From positions 620,001-684,000 of the forward strand of contig NZ_JYII01000010.1 of the NCBI RefSeq assembly GCF_000948415.1: 64,000 nucleotides of DNA, written 5' to 3'. The stretch comes from Thalassospira sp. HJ. GTDB lineage: Bacteria > Pseudomonadota > Alphaproteobacteria > Rhodospirillales > Thalassospiraceae. Positions 1-8,332 of this stretch are shown here, piece by piece. The position numbers were made by a program, and so were the translations under genes. Numbering within the stretch: the first letter of the stretch is position 1; the number at the start of each line of letters is the position of its first letter. The notes under the pieces were generated by a model. The model saw only the letters and a list, made by a program, of their open reading frames with translations. It ran no database searches and was not told the origin of the DNA.

Positions 1-431
1 GCAAAGAATTCCGCGTGACCGAGTTCTTCAAGTTCGCTTGTGACCTGATCGCGAATCCGCGCTGGAACGTCCGGGATCGGTGCGATGCCCTCGGTCATGG
101 CATTCAGATACATGCCAGTCCCCCCGGTAATGATCGGAAGGTTACCGTTGGCGTGACATTCGGCAATCTCGGCCATCGCCATTTCGCGCCACTTACCGGC
201 CGAGCACGGCTCGCGCCCCGACAGCACGCCATACAGCCGATGTGGCGCGCGCGCGGTCTCACTGTCATCAGGGCGGGCCGAAAGCACACGCAGTTCCTTA
301 TAGATCTGCATGCTGTCAGCATTGATCACCACCCCGTCAAACGCCTCCGCCAGGTCAAGGGCGAGTGCTGACTTCCCGCTGGCGGTCGGGCCAGCGACGA
401 TCAGGACGGGTAAGAAGCTGGGGTCAGTCAT
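1..431 (-). CDS. miaA: tRNA dimethylallyltransferase, N-terminal part (runs off the left edge)
   Basis: MiaA transfers a dimethylallyl group to A37 of tRNAs that read codons starting with U. About 143 codons are present; the C-terminal half lies outside the window. The N-terminus shows the P-loop GPTASGKS at residues 14-21, followed by the family motifs DSMQIYKEL (about 39-47) and GGTGMYL (about 103-109). The ATG lies at 429-431, inside the last codons of the upstream gene (AATGACTGA), so the two reading frames overlap by 8 bases and are probably translationally coupled. In this arrangement miaA would be the fourth gene of a toxin-antitoxin operon, which is unusual for a tRNA modification gene. 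Identity is very secure; the dependence on the upstream promoter is inferred. Confidence 0.95.
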   Translation of the reverse strand, partial: MTDPSFLPVLIVAGPTASGKSALALDLAEAFDGVVINADSMQIYKELRVLSARPDDSETARAPHRLYGVLSGREPCSAGKWREMAMAEIAECHANGNLPIITGGTGMYLNAMTEGIAPIPDVPARIRDQVTSELEELGHAEFF

Positions 432-936
432 TCAGAGAATCTCGGCCAAACCATTTGTCATATCTTTTGATCACGCCTTCAATTAGTTCGCAAACATCGT
501 AATCGACGCGGACCTTGCCGCGTTGAGTTGCAAGGATATGATATGTTGGCGGCCTGTTGTCGAAATTGAGCACGTCGTCCACATTTGGCCAATCATCAAT
601 ATTCAGGCCTCCGCCAACTTCAGTTCGCGGAGCTTGGCTATGCTTTGTACCGTTGCATAACCCTTGAAGGTCTCTAAAAGCTGCGCATTCTTCAAAGAGA
701 TCAATTCCAAATTGGTGAGCGGCATCTTCGGCAATGGCGCCTTTGCCGAATTTCTTGCCCGGTGCTATCCATTCGCGCAAATGAGTGAGAACCATAACGA
801 CATACAAAATATCTTGGGTCGATTTGCGGCTTTCATCTGCAGACTGATATCGTTTGTAAGCGTTTACTCCAGAGTTGAAAAAGGCTTCGGCGCTTCTGAT
901 GTCAAAGACCCCAATTTCTGTTTGATCAATGGGCAT
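424..936 (-). CDS. hypothetical protein between vapC and miaA
   Basis: This 170-residue soluble protein belongs to no family I recognise. It has no signal peptide or membrane segment. A central stretch ending LCNGTKH (about residues 99-105) resembles an N-G-x-K-H pattern seen in assorted uncharacterised bacterial proteins, but I cannot attach a function to it. It starts 3 bases after the vapC stop codon and ends inside the miaA start, so it forms part of one compact operon vapB-vapC-this gene-miaA. Its base composition is more AT-rich than that of serB next door, as is that of vapBC, which suggests the three genes arrived together. It could be an accessory of the toxin-antitoxin pair or an unrelated passenger. 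Confidence 0.75.
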   Translation of the reverse strand: MPIDQTEIGVFDIRSAEAFFNSGVNAYKRYQSADESRKSTQDILYVVMVLTHLREWIAPGKKFGKGAIAEDAAHQFGIDLFEECAAFRDLQGLCNGTKHSQAPRTEVGGGLNIDDWPNVDDVLNFDNRPPTYHILATQRGKVRVDYDVCELIEGVIKRYDKWFGRDSLND

Positions 937-939
937 GGT

Positions 940-1356
940 TTAGCTCCAAGGATCAAGCAGCGGAACGCCGGTTTGATCAAAATCTTTGGTGTTGCGAGTG
1001 ACAACGGTCATTCCATGAACCAGCGCACTTGCAGCAATCATTGCATCCCGTTCTGACTTGGGATCTGGAACATGCAATTGTGCACAGCGCCGTGCTACTG
1101 CTTCATCTATGGGTAGGATTCTGTTTTCAAAAGCTTTGAGAACATGGTGTTCAAACCAATTGCGCAAAACCGTTGCCTGCTGCGTGTCACGTCTTTCGAC
1201 CTGCAGAATACCGGCCTCAATTTCAAGCACAGTTATGACCGAAATATAAAGGCTAGTGACATCGACTGATTGCGCCCAACTGACAACGTTCTGGTTGGCC
1301 TTACCTTGTCCTGCGCGGCGAAGTTCCGAAACGACGTTCGTATCGAGGATAAACAT
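940..1356 (-). CDS. vapC: PIN-domain ribonuclease toxin (VapC/FitB family)
   Basis: A 138-residue PIN-domain protein, the usual length for a VapC toxin. The conserved acidic residues expected to bind metal are visible: D5 in the N-terminal ILDTNVVSE motif, E45, D104 and D125 (in TRNTKDF). Known VapC toxins cleave RNA, often initiator tRNA or 23S rRNA; the FitB-like N-terminus fits the branch paired with Phd-type antitoxins. Its ATG shares one base with the antitoxin stop codon (TAATG), the classic arrangement for coupled toxin-antitoxin translation. The RNA target cannot be told from sequence. Confidence 0.9.
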   Translation of the reverse strand: MFILDTNVVSELRRAGQGKANQNVVSWAQSVDVTSLYISVITVLEIEAGILQVERRDTQQATVLRNWFEHHVLKAFENRILPIDEAVARRCAQLHVPDPKSERDAMIAASALVHGMTVVTRNTKDFDQTGVPLLDPWS

Positions 1357-1610
1357 TACGACAAGTCAGCCGGCTTCATATTGATCCGGGACGGTTGGGG
1401 TTCAAACTCAACATCGTTTGCACCGGGCATGGCAAGAAGTTCAACTATGGAAGGCAGTGAGCCTGTCAGGCGTTGATACTCTTCTATCGACAGCAGAACG
1501 TGGGAAGGCTTTCCGCGGTCGGTAATGATAACAGGCCCGCCTCTGGATGCCTTTTTCGCGCCACTGGTATCTTGATTGAAATCGCGGCTTGAGATTGTCG
1601 TGATACCCAT
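1356..1610 (-). CDS. vapB: Phd/YefM-family antitoxin
   Basis: An 84-residue antitoxin. The N-terminal half (ISSRDFNQDT, then PVIITDRGKPSHVLLSIEEY) is the Phd/YefM DNA-binding dimerisation fold; the C-terminal part, from about residue 50, should be the flexible segment that wraps the toxin. It immediately precedes and overlaps vapC. Phd-type antitoxins normally repress their own operon, alone or with the toxin, and an inverted repeat about 20 bases upstream of the start is a fitting operator. The symbol vapB is used loosely, because the fold is Phd-like rather than AbrB- or RHH-like. Confidence 0.88.
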   Translation of the reverse strand: MGITTISSRDFNQDTSGAKKASRGGPVIITDRGKPSHVLLSIEEYQRLTGSLPSIVELLAMPGANDVEFEPQPSRINMKPADLS

Positions 1611-1629
1611 GATCTATCTCGCTTGAGTT

Positions 1630-1647
1630 TGTAGCAACAATACTACA
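1630..1647. promoter_or_regulatory. inverted repeat, probable operator of the toxin-antitoxin operon
   Basis: TGTAG and CTACA form a perfect 5-base inverted repeat separated by 8 bases, 20 bases upstream of the antitoxin start. Autoregulation through such a site is the rule for Phd-type operons, but binding here is inferred. Confidence 0.5.
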
Positions 1648-1768
1648 TTTGAGGGTGATGGGCAACAAAATCGACTCAGGCAACAAACGTACTTGCCACA
1701 GTCCGGCGCAATTCGGATAAAGGCGACAACGATGTTTTATGCCTTTCCCGCCAAGGAGCCTGTTAACC

Positions 1769-2659
1769 ATGAAATTGGTTCTCACCCTGATTGCCGCCCC
1801 GAATTCGAATGCGCTGACCAAGGCTGTGATTGATAATGCGGCGATCGCGCTGACCGGGGCTGGCGCACTGGTCGGGGATGTGACCTGGCTTGCCGATGGC
1901 GAGGCCTGCGATATGACCTTTGATGGTATCCCGCTTGATGTTGCTGATACCGCCTTGGCCGAAGAGGATCTTGGGGTTGATGCCATCACCCAGAAAGTCG
2001 CAACCCGCCGCAAGAAGCTTCTGATTGCAGATATGGACAGCACGATTGTCACCGGTGAAACCCTTGATGAACTGGCCGAGTTTGCAGGGGTCAAGGATCG
2101 GGTGGCCGCAATCACCGCACGTGCGATGAATGGCGAACTTGATTTCGAAGAGGCGCTTGATGAACGCGTGGGCTTGCTTGATGGCATGTCGACCGAAATG
2201 CTCAAGGAAGCTTGGAAAACCGTTGAATATACCGGCGGGGCAAGGGAACTGGTCACAACCATGAAGGCCAATGGCGGATTTGCAGCCCTTGTATCGGGTG
2301 GATTTGATTTCTTTACCGGTGCGGTGCGGGCCGAGCTTGGCTTTGATTACGATCAGGCCAACGTCCTGATAGAAAAGGATGGCAAGTTGACCGGCAAGGT
2401 GCAGAAGCCGGTGCTTGATCGCCAAGCCAAGGTCGATGCACTTGAAAACCTGTCAGCCGAGCAGGGCATCACGGTTGATGATGCGATTGCGGTTGGCGAT
2501 GGCGCCAATGATCTTCAGATGATCTCGCTTGCCGGGACCGGGGTCGCCTTCCATGCCAAGCCGTCCGTGCAGGAGCAGGCGCGTATTTGCATCAATCACG
2601 GCGATCTGACCGCCCTGCTGTATCTGCAGGGTTATGCGAAGTCGGACTTCGTTTCGTAA
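1769..2659 (+). CDS. serB: phosphoserine phosphatase
   Basis: SerB removes the phosphate from O-phosphoserine in the last step of serine synthesis. The protein has 296 residues, typical of alphaproteobacterial SerB with its extra N-terminal ACT-like region. HAD-superfamily motif I is ADMDSTIV with the nucleophile D88 and the acid/base D90; motif III/IV appears near the C-terminus as VGDGANDLQM. An in-frame ATG exists 30 bases upstream, but ATG 1769 is preferred because AAGGAG lies at the proper distance before it. The gene stands alone, diverges from the toxin-antitoxin operon, and ends in a strong terminator. Confidence 0.96.
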   Translation: MKLVLTLIAAPNSNALTKAVIDNAAIALTGAGALVGDVTWLADGEACDMTFDGIPLDVADTALAEEDLGVDAITQKVATRRKKLLIADMDSTIVTGETLDELAEFAGVKDRVAAITARAMNGELDFEEALDERVGLLDGMSTEMLKEAWKTVEYTGGARELVTTMKANGGFAALVSGGFDFFTGAVRAELGFDYDQANVLIEKDGKLTGKVQKPVLDRQAKVDALENLSAEQGITVDDAIAVGDGANDLQMISLAGTGVAFHAKPSVQEQARICINHGDLTALLYLQGYAKSDFVS

Positions 2660-2678
2660 CGCACGAACACGTTAAACA

Positions 2679-2715
2679 AAAAGGGCGGCCTGATGAACAG
2701 GCCGCCCTTTTTTTT
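2679..2715. terminator. bidirectional intrinsic terminator between serB and the Do protease gene
   Basis: A long GC-rich stem (AAAAAGGGCGGCCTG paired with CAGGCCGCCC plus a T-run) with a short loop lies between convergent genes. It has A-tracts and T-tracts on both sides, so it can serve both strands. Confidence 0.9.
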
Positions 2716-2737
2716 GATGTCTGTGTAAGCCGGTGGC

Positions 2738-4231
2738 TTATTCGTCGCCCGACAGGGTCAGGCCGAAGTAACGCGGGCCAGCTGATGTTTCGATCAACAT
2801 CAGGATGGTGCGTTTGTCATCATCAATGGCAGTCTCGACCGCATTAACAACATCTTCAACCGAGCTAACCGAGCTGTGCGATGCCTCGATGATGATGTCG
2901 CCCGGGCGAACACCTTTTTCGGCGGCATAGCTGTCACCGGCAACCTCGGTCACGATGACACCCTCGGTGCCTTCGGCAAGGTTGTAACGCTGACGCAGGC
3001 CTTCATCGACATTGGCGATCTTGATGCCAAGGGCATCGATGCTGGCTTCGGCAACAGCCGGGGCTTCCTGTTCTTCGGAACTGCCTGCGCTGGCTGCGAC
3101 GACTTCTTCCTCAAGTTCGCCAAGCTCGACCTGAACGGTCTGCTTTTCGCCATCGCGCCAGATTTCCACATCGACATCCTTGCCGATCTTGGTTTCTGCA
3201 ACGATGCGCGGCAGGCGACGCATGCTTTCGACTTTCTTGCCATCAAAGGTCAGGATGACGTCACCCTGTTTGATGCCAGCAGCCTGTGCCGGGCCGTCTT
3301 CCGATACGCCGGCAACCATGGCGCCCGATGCTTCATCAAGACCAACCGAGTCTGCGATGTCTTCGGTCACGGTCTGAATGTGAACACCCAGCCAACCGCG
3401 ACGGGTACGGCCATATTCTTTCAGCTGATCGACAACGCTCTGTGCGATGGCGGACGGAATGGCAAAGCCGATACCAACCGAACCACCGGACGGCGAATAG
3501 ATCGCGCTGTTGATGCCGATCACGTCACCATCAAGGTTAAACAGCGGACCACCAGAGTTACCCCGGTTGATCGACGCATCCGTCTGGATGAAGTCGTCAT
3601 ACGGGCCCTGATTGATGTCACGGTTACGCGCGGAAATGATACCGGCAGTCACCGTACCGCCGAGGCCGAACGGGTTACCGATCGCCATGGCCCAATCGCC
3701 AATGCGCGAATTGTCCGAGTCCCCCCATTTGACGAACGGCAGATCTTCTGTCGGTTCGACTTTCAGGAGTGCGACGTCGGTTTTCGGGTCGCGACCGATC
3801 AGTTCGGCGTCAAGCGTGTCACCATCATGCAGGCGAACGGTGATTTCGTCGGCACCGTCAATCACGTGGTTGTTGGTCACGATATAGCCATCAGCCGAGA
3901 TGATGAAACCGGAACCAAGGGCAGTTGCACGGCGGCGTTGCGGAGCCTGTCCGCCCTGGCCACCCTGACCGTTACGGTCCATGAAATCACGGAAAAGGTC
4001 TTCGAACGGCGAACCGGGAGGGAACTGGAAGTCCGGTCCCTGTCGCTCCGCGACCATCTGGCTTGTGGAAATGTTTACAACACTGGGCAGAAGCTTTTCT
4101 GCCAGGTCTGCGAAACTCTCAGGAGCGGGGCGGGCATTCGCGATCTGCGAAACACTGGTCACGCCAAGGAGAACAATCACCAGTGCTGCGGTTACCTTCG
4201 TCCGCACCGGGTTGTATAATGCGTCTAGCAT
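2738..4231 (-). CDS. periplasmic serine protease/chaperone of the DegP/Do (HtrA) family
   Basis: A Do-family HtrA protease that degrades or refolds damaged envelope proteins. From ATG 4231 it is 497 residues long: a hydrophobic signal sequence (about residues 10-30, ending ANA), a trypsin-like domain with the triad H122 (TNNHVID), D152 (TDVALLK) and S226 (GNSGGPL), then two PDZ domains. Longer in-frame starts exist at 4273 and at a GTG at 4309, but ATG 4231 has AGGA 8 bases upstream and gives a clean signal peptide. It lies downstream of hflK-hflC-DUF2065 on the same strand, a grouping common in alphaproteobacteria. A palindromic element sits in its likely leader. DegP, DegQ and MucD cannot be told apart with certainty. 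Confidence 0.93.
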   Translation of the reverse strand: MLDALYNPVRTKVTAALVIVLLGVTSVSQIANARPAPESFADLAEKLLPSVVNISTSQMVAERQGPDFQFPPGSPFEDLFRDFMDRNGQGGQGGQAPQRRRATALGSGFIISADGYIVTNNHVIDGADEITVRLHDGDTLDAELIGRDPKTDVALLKVEPTEDLPFVKWGDSDNSRIGDWAMAIGNPFGLGGTVTAGIISARNRDINQGPYDDFIQTDASINRGNSGGPLFNLDGDVIGINSAIYSPSGGSVGIGFAIPSAIAQSVVDQLKEYGRTRRGWLGVHIQTVTEDIADSVGLDEASGAMVAGVSEDGPAQAAGIKQGDVILTFDGKKVESMRRLPRIVAETKIGKDVDVEIWRDGEKQTVQVELGELEEEVVAASAGSSEEQEAPAVAEASIDALGIKIANVDEGLRQRYNLAEGTEGVIVTEVAGDSYAAEKGVRPGDIIIEASHSSVSSVEDVVNAVETAIDDDKRTILMLIETSAGPRYFGLTLSGDE

Positions 4232-4324
4232 GTGTCTGATCCTGTTCGTTGCCGCGTTCACGGTATTTGTCATTCTCTTTATGCAGCGCGCGGCGGGACT
4301 GTATTTCACCCGTCGCTTAAGTCA

Positions 4325-4592
4325 AAGGGTCTAAACTCCGTTCAATGCTTTAAATGGTCGAGAGGAATTTGTGCGGGGATAAGGAGTTTCTTCGCAGTAA
4401 GGCTCGCTGCCTTGCAAGATGAAACGACGTAATATCCTGTGCAAATTCCTCCGATCCGTAGGACGTCAGAACATTCTGCGCCCTGCTTCGTCAATCCCTT
4501 TGCACGGGGAATCCCCCCGTGCCGCAGCGATTTCCTAGCAGTTCTTGTCTGTTCTGACACCATTTGAAACATTGAACGAAGTTTAGACCCTT
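4325..4592. repeat. palindromic element, full copy 1 (three-way-junction family)
   Basis: Outer arms 4325-4358 and 4559-4592 begin AAGGGTC and end GACCCTT and match in all but three positions. Inside are two further arms: the first pairs 4362-4381 with 4433-4452 (GAGGAATTTG type), the second pairs GTCAGAAC 4465-4472 with 4551-4558 and holds a GCACGGGG hairpin. The linker GATCCGTAGGAC at 4453-4464 recurs in the other full copies. The element lies between DUF2065 and the Do protease gene. Short reading frames that cross it are by-products of the repeat. Confidence 0.9.
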
Positions 4593-4701
4593 CTGAAATT
4601 AACCCCGACTTTGGCAGAAATTGGGCGGGACTGGGAAAAATCAAGGAATTGTGAGCGCAACTTCGTGGCGAAAGGGCCTGAGTGCGGCAGCAAAGGCCTT
4701 G
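4593..4701. other. intergenic remainder with no visible gene
   Basis: Between the palindromic element and the DUF2065 stop codon I see no coding signal, terminator or conserved RNA. Confidence 0.5.
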
Positions 4702-4893
4702 TTAAAGCCAGGTCCGTACTGCCCATATTCCGCCAATGGCGACGACGGCGGCGATCAATCCACCAATGCGCAACTGCGATTCAGGAATTTCCTGAACAAG
4801 CTCCATCACCCTTTTCAGGCCGCCGGGAAACAGCGTGTAAAGCATCCCTTCCAACGCGATGGCCAGAAGTATGGCTGTTGCAAGTTCCTTCAT
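4702..4893 (-). CDS. DUF2065 small inner-membrane protein (YjeT-like)
   Basis: A 63-residue protein with two hydrophobic segments (about residues 5-22 and 42-60) joined by a short polar loop, as in the DUF2065/YjeT family. It follows hflC on the same strand, just as yjeT follows hflC in enterobacteria, which supports the call despite the short length. No biochemical role is established for the family; an association with the HflKC complex is an inference from conserved neighbourhood. A terminator lies between hflC and this gene, so it may be expressed at a reduced level or from its own promoter. Confidence 0.8.
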   Translation of the reverse strand: MKELATAILLAIALEGMLYTLFPGGLKRVMELVQEIPESQLRIGGLIAAVVAIGGIWAVRTWL

Positions 4894-4956
4894 GAGTAAG
4901 GACGTTCCGGCGTTTCTTTGTGATCTTTCAGACCGTGGCCTGACAAATCTAATTTA

Positions 4957-4997
4957 TAAAAACAAAAAGGGCGACCAAGCCAATATGCCGGTCGCCC
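4957..4997 (-). terminator. intrinsic terminator after hflC
   Basis: GGGCGACC 4969-4976 pairs with GGTCGCCC 4990-4997. Read on the minus strand the hairpin is followed by TTTTTGTTTTT. Confidence 0.82.
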
Positions 4998-5008
4998 CCA
5001 TGTTTTGT

Positions 5009-5881
5009 CTAGCGGCTTGTCGCCGGGCCAGACTTATTAAAGTACTGGAAAAACTCGCTGTCTGGTGAAAGCACCATGGTCGAGCCGTTATCAAGCGCCG
5101 TTTTATAGGCTTCGAGCGAACGATAGAATTCAAAGAATTCCGCGTCCTTGCCGTACGCTTTACCCAGAATGATGTTGCGCTGTCCGTCGCCTTCACCGCG
5201 CAGGACTTCTGCCTGGCGGTTGGCTTCGGCGATGATGCCGATCCGTTCGCGATCTGCTTCGGCCTGAATCTTCGCTTTCAGCTCTTCACCCTCTGCGCGA
5301 AGCTGTGCGGCTTCGGCAATACGCGAAGAACGCATACGGTTATACACCGCTTGCGAGGTTTCCTGCGGCAGGTCGGTACGACCGATACGAACATCAATCA
5401 GCTCAACCCCGAATTCCTCGGCCGGATCAACAAGCGTTGCCTGGATCTTTTCCATGATCTGGGCACGGTTGTCCGAAAGAAGCGTCACAAGCGGGGCCTG
5501 TGCCAGTTCACCGCGGATGACCGAGTTCAGACGCTGACCAAACAGCTGCACGAAGTTGGCAGAGTTGGTGGCACGCTGACGGAATGTCAGGGGATCGATG
5601 ATTCTCCAACGTGCGAAGCTGTCGACATTGACACGCTTCTGGTCAGACAGAAGAACCTGCTGAACCGGCGGATCAAGTTCGAGAATACGACGCTCGTAAT
5701 ATTCGACGTTCTGGATCGGCAGTTTGAAATGCAGACCCGGCTCGGACACCGCATGAACCGGATTACCGAACTGAAGAACAAGTGCCTGCTGGTCCTGACG
5801 CACGGTAAACACGCACATCGAGCCAACAACAGCAGCGATAACAAGGACGACGCCAGCGGCAATAAGTTTAGGACTTGCCAT
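5009..5881 (-). CDS. hflC: HflC, SPFH-domain regulator of FtsH protease
   Basis: HflC and HflK form a large periplasm-facing cage in the inner membrane that encloses and modulates the FtsH protease. This 290-residue protein has one N-terminal membrane segment (about residues 7-27), then an SPFH/band-7 domain with the typical FxVRQDQQALVLQFGNPV opening, and a helical region rich in A, E, R and Q (about 190-235). Its ATG overlaps the hflK stop codon by one base (TAATG), so the two subunits are translationally coupled and can be made in equal amounts. The length is normal for the family. Confidence 0.95.
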   Translation of the reverse strand: MASPKLIAAGVVLVIAAVVGSMCVFTVRQDQQALVLQFGNPVHAVSEPGLHFKLPIQNVEYYERRILELDPPVQQVLLSDQKRVNVDSFARWRIIDPLTFRQRATNSANFVQLFGQRLNSVIRGELAQAPLVTLLSDNRAQIMEKIQATLVDPAEEFGVELIDVRIGRTDLPQETSQAVYNRMRSSRIAEAAQLRAEGEELKAKIQAEADRERIGIIAEANRQAEVLRGEGDGQRNIILGKAYGKDAEFFEFYRSLEAYKTALDNGSTMVLSPDSEFFQYFNKSGPATSR

Positions 5882-7008
5882 TAGTTGTTGCCTCCTGCAT
5901 TCGCGCGTTTCTGAACTTCCGGAAGCGGAAGATACGGGACAACGCCGTTACCCTGGCCATTTTGTTCCATGATGATCTTGTCAGACTTGGCAAGAATTTC
6001 CTGCATGGTCTCAAGATACAGACGACGGGTCGTCACATCCTTGGCGGTCAGGAAGGAATTGTAGATGGAGTTGAAGCGTTCTGCTTCACCCTCTGCTTCC
6101 TTGGTGACACGGTCTTTATAGGCACGTGCCTGAAGGACCTGACGTTCAGCTTCACCCTTTGCACGCGGGATGATGTCGTTGCGATAGGCCAGTGCTTCGT
6201 TCTGGGAACGGTCACGGTCCTGACGGGCACGCTGCACGTCGTTGAACGCATCAATAACGTCACGGGGCGGGTCCACCTTCTGCATTTTCACTTCAGCAAT
6301 GAAAATACCGGACTCGTAACCATCCATGATGGTCTGAAGCAGGGTGCGGGTCTGTTCCTCAACCCGGACACGGCCAACAGTCAGGGCCTCTTCCAGGTTG
6401 GTTTTACCGATCACCTCACGCATCGCACTTTCCGATGCCAGCTTGATGGTGTTTTCCGGATCACGAACATTAAACAGATAGGCGCCAGCATCGCTGATAC
6501 GCCACTGAACGACATAGTCGATGTCAATAATGTTCTGGTCACCCGTCAGCATCAGGCTTTCTTCCGGCACGTCACGCGAACCATTGGAAGCAACGGTACC
6601 TGCGCCGCGATAGCCAACCTCGATCTGGTTGGTCCGCTCGACGTTCGGCTTGATGACCTCGCCAATCGGGGCCGGAAGGAAGTAGTTCAGACCCGGGCCT
6701 GTAGTGCCAACCCATTTGCCAAACAGAAGTGTGACACCCTGTTCACCCGGCTGGACACGGTAGAAACCGGTCAAAAGCCACAACCCGATGACTGCGATAC
6801 CAATCAGGACAAAGCCCTTATATCCGCCACCACCGGGGAACAGCCGTTTCAGGCGTTCCTGGCCTTTACGAATCATTTCATCAAAATCGGGGGGCGTATT
6901 TCCGCCGCCGCCGCCACCCGAAGGACGCTGTCCCCACGGGTTCTGGCCGCCACCGTTATTTCCGCCGCCGCCCCAGGGGCCGCCGCCCCCTTGATTATTC
7001 CAAGGCAT
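5881..7008 (-). CDS. hflK: HflK, SPFH-domain regulator of FtsH protease
   Basis: Partner of HflC, 375 residues. The first 40 residues are extremely rich in glycine and asparagine, with runs of GGGG. A membrane segment follows at about residues 66-85, then the SPFH domain (QPGEQGVTLLFGKWV and onward) and a long charged helix containing RAKGEAERQVLQARAYK, as in the family. HflK is translated first and hflC starts inside its stop codon. The glycine-rich cytoplasmic tail is a usual trait of HflK. The gene diverges from mrp across a 150-base gap that must hold both promoters. Confidence 0.95.
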   Translation of the reverse strand: MPWNNQGGGGPWGGGGNNGGGQNPWGQRPSGGGGGGNTPPDFDEMIRKGQERLKRLFPGGGGYKGFVLIGIAVIGLWLLTGFYRVQPGEQGVTLLFGKWVGTTGPGLNYFLPAPIGEVIKPNVERTNQIEVGYRGAGTVASNGSRDVPEESLMLTGDQNIIDIDYVVQWRISDAGAYLFNVRDPENTIKLASESAMREVIGKTNLEEALTVGRVRVEEQTRTLLQTIMDGYESGIFIAEVKMQKVDPPRDVIDAFNDVQRARQDRDRSQNEALAYRNDIIPRAKGEAERQVLQARAYKDRVTKEAEGEAERFNSIYNSFLTAKDVTTRRLYLETMQEILAKSDKIIMEQNGQGNGVVPYLPLPEVQKRANAGGNN

Positions 7009-7156
7009 CGAGTTTCTTCCTCTTCTTGCCGTTCGGTGTTTATCTTTGCTTACCGAGCACTATGGCCTTATATGACAGCTTGCCTTGCAAAACAATGATA
7101 CGCGCCTGCAAGTTCTGTGTGACCACGGACTTAAGCCGAAATTTGGAGACCGCAAT

Positions 7157-8332
7157 ATGACTTCGCTCAACCGTGAACAGATTACTGCCGCCCTCGAAGC
7201 CGTAATCGACCCGGTCGACGGCCAATCAATCACAACCAAGGGTATGGTGCAAGGCATTGATATACATGATGAAACCGTCAATGTCATGATCGCGGTAGAT
7301 CCCGAACGGGGTCCCGCACTCGAAGATTTGCGTCAGGCTGCCGAAAAGGCAGTGGCTGCTGTGAACGGGGTCACAACAGCCCGTGTGGCCCTTACCGCAG
7401 AGCGCCCGAAGGCCGCGCCGCAGCCGCGTGCACCGCAAGCGTCACAAGCACGCCCGGCCCAGCCGGGACAACGCCCGCAGGGTGGGGGTCAGATGCCGCT
7501 TGAGCTGCCAACCGTGCGCAGCATCGTAACTGTTGCCTCGGGCAAGGGCGGGGTGGGTAAATCAACTACCTCGGTCAACCTTGCACTCTCGCTGGTGGCT
7601 CAGGGCCTTAAGGTCGGTCTGCTTGATGCCGATATTTATGGGCCGAGCCTGCCGCGCATGATGGGGCTTCGCGATGCCAAGCCGGTGCCGTCCAAGGAAC
7701 ATCAGGGCAAAATGATCCCACCATCGGCCTTTGGAATGCGCATCATGTCGATCGGCTTCATGGTTGATGAAGAACAGCCGGTGATCTGGCGTGGTCCGAT
7801 GGCGATGGGCGCACTTGAGCAACTTCTGCGCGATACCGATTGGGGCGATCTTGATGTGCTGGTGGTTGATATGCCACCGGGCACGGGCGATATTCAGCTT
7901 TCAATGGCGCAGCGCGTTCCGGTCACCGGGGCTGTCATCGTTTCAACCCCGCAGGACATCGCCCTTCTGGATGCCAAAAAGGGCCTCAATATGTTCCGCA
8001 AGGTCAATGTGCCGGTCTTTGGCCTGATCGAAAACATGTCCTATTACAAATGCCCGGAATGCGGCCATGTCGATCATGTCTTTGATCATGGCGGGGCGCA
8101 TAAGGCGGCTGATGAACTGGGCGTGCCGTTCCTCGGTGAAATCCCGCTGGATCTCAAAATCCGTCTGGGTGCGGATGAAGGTAAGCCGATTGTCGATACC
8201 GAACCCGATGGCGATCACGCCAAGGCTTATGGTGCGATTGCCGCAAAGATCGCTTCTGCGGTGGAAGAGCAGGTTGGACCGGTCGAGGCCCCGAAGAAAA
8301 AGGGCCTATTCCCCAAGATCAGCTTTAAGTGA
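7157..8332 (+). CDS. mrp: Mrp/ApbC iron-sulfur cluster carrier ATPase
   Basis: A P-loop ATPase that binds an Fe-S cluster and delivers it to apo-proteins. The 391 residues comprise a MIP18/DUF59 domain (about 1-80), a proline-, alanine- and glutamine-rich linker (about 85-115), and the ATPase domain with the deviant Walker A GKGGVGKS at 129-136 and the cluster-binding pair C298-x-x-C301 (CPEC). The ATG at 7157 follows GGAG at good spacing; an upstream in-frame start at 7085 lacks a ribosome site and would overlap the hflK promoter region. The last bases overlap the GTG of the next gene. Confidence 0.94.
   Translation: MTSLNREQITAALEAVIDPVDGQSITTKGMVQGIDIHDETVNVMIAVDPERGPALEDLRQAAEKAVAAVNGVTTARVALTAERPKAAPQPRAPQASQARPAQPGQRPQGGGQMPLELPTVRSIVTVASGKGGVGKSTTSVNLALSLVAQGLKVGLLDADIYGPSLPRMMGLRDAKPVPSKEHQGKMIPPSAFGMRIMSIGFMVDEEQPVIWRGPMAMGALEQLLRDTDWGDLDVLVVDMPPGTGDIQLSMAQRVPVTGAVIVSTPQDIALLDAKKGLNMFRKVNVPVFGLIENMSYYKCPECGHVDHVFDHGGAHKAADELGVPFLGEIPLDLKIRLGADEGKPIVDTEPDGDHAKAYGAIAAKIASAVEEQVGPVEAPKKKGLFPKISFK

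Noticed and set aside
2876-4219. A 447-codon open frame on the plus strand
   Set aside because: It is the shadow of the Do protease gene, which has an intact catalytic triad and PDZ domains.
4325-4592. Palindromic elements as transposon ends with a transposase
   Set aside because: No transposase gene lies in or near any copy, and no clear target duplication could be identified by eye.
5875-7098. A 407-codon open frame on the plus strand
   Set aside because: It is antisense to hflK, and its only feature is composition mirrored from the glycine-rich HflK tail.
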